From NCBI GenBank assembly GCA_009996555.1, contig JAACZX010000489.1, positions 1 to 8,521 of the forward strand: a DNA stretch of 8,521 nucleotides, given 5' to 3'. The notes beneath the pieces were generated by a model that was given only the letters and a program-made list of their open reading frames with translations, was not told the origin of the DNA and ran no database searches. Every line of letters starts with the position of its first letter. The stretch's first letter is position 1. Below, piece by piece: positions 6,417 through 8,521 of the stretch. A program made the translations under genes and the position numbers. Origin of the DNA: Chitinophagaceae bacterium. GTDB taxonomy: Bacteria; Bacteroidota; Bacteroidia; Chitinophagales; Chitinophagaceae.

Positions 6417-6431
6417 GTCCGCCGGGCGGAC
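6417..6431. repeat. GC-rich palindrome just after the rpsJ stop
   Basis: GTCCGCC (6417-6423) and GGCGGAC (6425-6431) are perfect 7-nt arms around one base, giving in practice a 6-bp stem with a 3-nt loop. It begins 5 nt after the rpsJ stop codon. No U-run follows it in the transcript, so it does not look like an intrinsic terminator; it could protect the rpsJ 3' end or be a dispersed palindromic element. Confidence 0.6.
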
Positions 6432-6436
6432 ATTCA

Positions 6437-6742
6437 TCATGCCTTGATTTCTACATCAACACCACTTGGCAAATCGAGCTTGCTGAGTGCATCAACTGTA
6501 CGGCTGCTGCTGGTGTAGATGTCCAGCAAACGCTTGTGTGTACACAGTTGAAATTGTTCACGGCTCTTCTTATTTACGTGTGGTGAACGTAACACAGTAA
6601 AAATTCTTTTACGAGTAGGTAAAGGAATAGGACCTGTTACTACTGCACCTGTACTACGAACCGTTTTCACGATTTTTTCTGCAGATTTATCGACCAGATT
6701 GTGGTCGTATGATTGCAATTTAATTCTGATACGTTGAGCCAT
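6437..6742 (-). CDS. rpsJ: Ribosomal protein S10 / NusE (uS10)
   Basis: S10 is a head protein of the 30S subunit and, as NusE, pairs with NusB and NusG in transcription antitermination and transcription-translation coupling. The 101-residue product is of normal length and contains [20 protein letters not shown] (residues 5-24), [20 protein letters not shown] (37-56) and [18 protein letters not shown] (58-75), all highly conserved. It is the first gene of the operon seen here: a strong Bacteroidota-type promoter lies at 6774-6804 and no ribosomal or elongation factor gene precedes it. It stops with TGA, while the other complete genes I checked (rplX, rplN, rpsQ, rpsC, rpsS, rplB, rplW, rplD and rplC) use TAA. 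Confidence 0.99.
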   Translation of the reverse strand: MAQRIRIKLQSYDHNLVDKSAEKIVKTVRSTGAVVTGPIPLPTRKRIFTVLRSPHVNKKSREQFQLCTHKRLLDIYTSSSRTVDALSKLDLPSGVDVEIKA

Positions 6743-6750
6743 AAGATCTG

Positions 6751-6770
6751 TCCCAAATTTTCAATTGGGA
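6751..6770 (-). promoter_or_regulatory. Hairpin at the extreme 5' end of the rpsJ leader
   Basis: TCCCAA (6751-6756) and TTGGGA (6765-6770) form a perfect 6-bp inverted repeat with an 8-nt AT-rich loop. It begins at or within a few bases of the predicted transcript start, so the mRNA would open with a stem-loop. A 5' stem-loop can protect mRNA from decay in other bacteria; that role here is inference. Confidence 0.5.
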
Positions 6771-6773
6771 GCG

Positions 6774-6804
6774 CAAAGGTAGGGTTTCAAATATTCCCTG
6801 CAAA
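6774..6804 (-). promoter_or_regulatory. Bacteroidota-type promoter of the ribosomal operon
   Basis: On the minus strand the sequence reads TTTG (6801-6804), a 19-nt spacer, then TACCTTTG (6774-6781). This is an exact match to the published Bacteroides consensus for the primary sigma factor (TTTG at -33 and TAnnTTTG at -7). A transcript start is expected a few bases downstream, about 6767-6770, which leaves a leader of only about 25 nt before the rpsJ ATG. It is the only promoter of this quality that I see ahead of the ribosomal genes. Confidence 0.85.
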
Positions 6805-7314
6805 AAGTTTGAGGAAGTTTTTTCAAAAAAGCAGGCAAAACAACGGCTTTTTCCCGGATTTTTCTTCCTGATGGGCAATTTTGTAGCCGAACTTACTGGT
6901 CCTTCATCAACTTTTTAGCTGAATGCCTGCATTTTTCACACCCGGCAGCACCTTCACACCTTGATTGGGGGAGAGTTGTATAAATGTTCTCTGGATCAGC
7001 TCTATCCTATCCTGTCCCCTCGCCTGCCTACAAGAGCCAGTTTTTTGTTGTTGAAATTACCAATCAATACAGTTCATATATGAAGCAGAACTATTCGTTT
7101 TTTTACTACAGAAATGCAGTAGTTTGTCCTAGTGCTTAAAGTTGGAGAACAAATAACCGCTGTTTAATTTTACAGCCAGAATCAACAGTCCAATATCAAT
7201 TCCTCCCGAAGAGCCCTTGTTTAGTAGCCCGGATTTGCCCGGCAGTTCATTCCCGGTTTCCTTATTTACTATAAATGAAGTTGTAGAAACAATAAGTTCA
7301 ATAAAACTGAACTG
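6805..7314. other. Divergent intergenic region without a recognisable gene
   Basis: This stretch lies between the rpsJ promoter and the upstream area of the peptidase gene. I see no reading frame with start, length and composition that would support a gene, no tRNA-like structure and no transposon ends. It has a run of three CCCGG words near 7228-7256, and 5-nt arms ACTAC and GTAGT near 7107-7125, neither convincing. A small RNA or a decayed gene cannot be ruled out. Confidence 0.6.
7295..7313. promoter_or_regulatory. Inverted repeat upstream of the peptidase gene, possible operator
   Basis: AGTTCA (7295-7300) and TGAACT (7308-7313) are perfect 6-nt arms with a 7-nt spacer, a geometry common to dimeric regulator sites. 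It adjoins a TTTG word at 7315-7318 that could be the -33 box of the next gene. A regulatory role is inference. Confidence 0.3.
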
Positions 7315-7350
7315 TTTGTGAATAACGGAGATCTACTTAGCTATTATTTG
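7315..7350 (+). promoter_or_regulatory. Possible weak promoter for the peptidase gene
   Basis: TTTG (7315-7318) is followed after 23 nt by TATTATTTG (7342-7350), which resembles a TAnnTTTG box with one extra base. Spacing and box are both off the consensus, so this is a tentative call. It would give a leader of under 20 nt before the ATG at 7372. Confidence 0.3.
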
Positions 7351-7371
7351 ATATACCATAAAAATCCGTCA

Positions 7372-8521
7372 ATGAAAACCTCAATTCAACCCTATGGCGC
7401 CGCCATTTTACTGCTTTCGTTCAGCCTTTTCTTTGCAGCCTGTACAAAAGAAAAATCAGCAAATTCAGATGAGAATCTGGCTACCGTTCAACAAAACCGT
7501 ACCGGGGGACTCGTAGATGATGATCCTGAATTAGAAGCCAAAGTTCCCGTAATTGTATCAGCAGGCTTCTTACAATCCGGTTCAACAGCAGACAATATTC
7601 CAATTTCAAGAATTGCCGCCAAAGGAAAGCCCGATGCAATAGCTCCCACTGTAAGTATTACTTCACCTTCCGGCGGAGCTTCTGTTTCCGGCACTGTGAA
7701 TGTAGCGGTATCAGCAGCCGACAATATTAAAGTTACTTCTGTAACCTTGAGTGTTGATGGGTCAGCGAGCAGCAGCAGCACCAGTTCGCCTTTTACAAAT
7801 GTGTGGAATTCAGCAACTGTTCCTAATGGAACACATACCCTTACAGTTACTGCCAAAGACGCAAAAGGGAATTCTAAATCTACCTCCATTCAGGTGAATG
7901 TTAATAACACAACACCAGGCGATATCACCGCTCCTTCCGTAAACCTTACCTCACCTGGTAACGGAACCACGTATGATGCGAATACAAGTATTACCATTAA
8001 TGCCTCTGCAACCGATAATATTGGTATTAGTTCTTTAAACATCAGTATAGATGGTACAGTTGTAGGCAGTTCCACAAGTTCAACTTACAGTTATACATGG
8101 AATACAAACACAGCAGCAAGCGGCATTCATACCATTTCTGCAACTGCAAAAGATGCTGCCGGAAACCAATCTGTAAAATCAGTAACCGTTACTCTTAATA
8201 CAATCGTCATTGTTGATCCCACGCCCACAACCGGCGTACGTTTAACAATGCCACCTGTGGGTAACCAGGGAAGTGAAGGTTCCTGTGTAGCGTTTGCTGT
8301 GGGGTATGCAGCCCGTTCTGCTGAACAATATTACAGAACAGGAGCAACAAGCTATAGTGCTTCCAGCAATATCTTCAGCCCTGAATTCCTTTACAACCAG
8401 GTAAAATTCAGTTCTGATTGCAATTCAGGTACTGCCATGCAAACTGCTCTGGATTTTATTAAGCTAAATGGTATTCCCACCTTCCAAAGCATGCCTTACA
8501 GCAGCAGTAATGGCTGTTCGT
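7372..8521 (+). CDS. Secreted lipoprotein with two Ig-like domains and a papain-like (C1A) peptidase domain, 5' part
   Basis: The frame is open to the window end (383 codons). The N terminus is a lipoprotein signal: a hydrophobic stretch at residues 10-22, then FAAC with Cys24 as the likely lipidation site and a charged TKEK after it. A linker leads to two homologous Ig-like domains at about 91-177 and 187-275; each starts APxVxxTSP and has an ADN(I)-containing strand and a final TAKDAxGN strand. From about residue 288 a papain-like domain begins: PPVGNQGSEGSCVAFAV places Gln299 (oxyanion hole) exactly six residues before Cys305 (nucleophile), as Gln19 and Cys25 in papain. CNSGTAMQTALDFIKLNGI (350-368) matches the papain CNGG region. 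The catalytic His and Asn would lie beyond the window. The tryptophan after the nucleophile is Val306 here. ATG 7372 is the first in-frame start after the stop at 7276. The substrate is unknown; the protein probably acts outside the cytoplasm. Confidence 0.88.
   Translation, partial: MKTSIQPYGAAILLLSFSLFFAACTKEKSANSDENLATVQQNRTGGLVDDDPELEAKVPVIVSAGFLQSGSTADNIPISRIAAKGKPDAIAPTVSITSPSGGASVSGTVNVAVSAADNIKVTSVTLSVDGSASSSSTSSPFTNVWNSATVPNGTHTLTVTAKDAKGNSKSTSIQVNVNNTTPGDITAPSVNLTSPGNGTTYDANTSITINASATDNIGISSLNISIDGTVVGSSTSSTYSYTWNTNTAASGIHTISATAKDAAGNQSVKSVTVTLNTIVIVDPTPTTGVRLTMPPVGNQGSEGSCVAFAVGYAARSAEQYYRTGATSYSASSNIFSPEFLYNQVKFSSDCNSGTAMQTALDFIKLNGIPTFQSMPYSSSNGCS

Larger units (their letters stand above)
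6156..6436 (-). promoter_or_regulatory. Structured 281-nt spacer between rpsJ and rplC
   Basis: No reading frame of note is present. In transcript order the spacer contains inverted repeats at 6431-6417, 6369-6355, 6325-6306 (TTCCCGG with CCGGAA, one bulged base), 6278-6222, 6212-6193 and 6180-6161. All other spacers in this operon are 21-98 nt, so this one stands out. I found no CAAAnnTA (the minus-strand form of a TAnnTTTG box) in it, so an internal promoter is not supported. It could be a leader for regulation of rplC and downstream genes, a collection of inserted palindromic repeats, or both. Confidence 0.6.

Noticed and set aside
6156..6436. An L4-binding S10 leader of the E. coli type
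   Set aside because: The E. coli leader lies upstream of rpsJ and its conserved hairpins cannot be recognised here; position and sequence do not match.
7768..7779. AGC trinucleotide run in the lipoprotein gene as a phase-variable tract
   Set aside because: Only four units, in frame and encoding serine within an Ig-like domain loop; too short to suggest slippage.
7488..8075. Two open frames on the minus strand (7488-7889 and 7890-8075)
   Set aside because: They are antisense to the Ig-like domains of the lipoprotein, whose Thr-, Ser- and Ala-rich codons leave few stops on the opposite strand.

Overview
The window is almost certainly from a member of the Bacteroidota, most likely the Chitinophagaceae or a close relative. 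Three things point there. The one clear promoter has the Bacteroidota form (TTTG, 19 bases, TACCTTTG). No start codon has a Shine-Dalgarno sequence; the upstream bases are A-rich instead. The ribosomal proteins have Bacteroidota character, for example [11 protein letters not shown] in L2. The family-level placement is inference.

Positions 1-6742, all on the minus strand, hold a long ribosomal protein operon of the S10-spc type. Transcription runs from high to low coordinates: rpsJ, rplC, rplD, rplW, rplB, rpsS, rplV, rpsC, rplP, rpmC, rpsQ, rplN, rplX and the 5' end of rplE, which is cut by the window edge. The order is the conserved bacterial one and every complete gene is intact and of normal length. 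S3 is slightly unusual because it ends in a glycine/arginine-rich tail. The products belong to both ribosomal subunits; S10 also acts as NusE in transcription antitermination.

The spacers of this operon are richer than the genes. The rpsJ-rplC spacer (6156-6436) holds at least six inverted repeats, one of them 5 nt upstream of the rplC start. Other spacers carry a heptamer tandem array (rpsC-rplP), a CCTTCGGCTCCGCTCAGG-type element (rplB-rpsS), a TGACGC palindrome (rpmC-rpsQ) and weaker hairpins. Several look like members of dispersed repeat families rather than dedicated regulators.

Positions 6743-7371 form a divergent intergenic region. It carries the rpsJ promoter at one end and a possible weak promoter for the opposite gene at the other, with about 500 bases between them in which I recognise nothing. 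The usual upstream partners of rpsJ in many bacteria (rpsL, rpsG, fusA) are absent here.

From 7372 to the window end, on the plus strand, is the 5' part of a gene for a secreted lipoprotein with two tandem Ig-like domains and the start of a papain-like (C1A) cysteine peptidase domain. It has no evident functional link to the ribosomal operon.

I found no defence system, CRISPR array, transposase, integrase, tRNA or rRNA. The window is mainly a housekeeping locus; the points worth a second look are the spacer repeats, the S3 tail and the peptidase.
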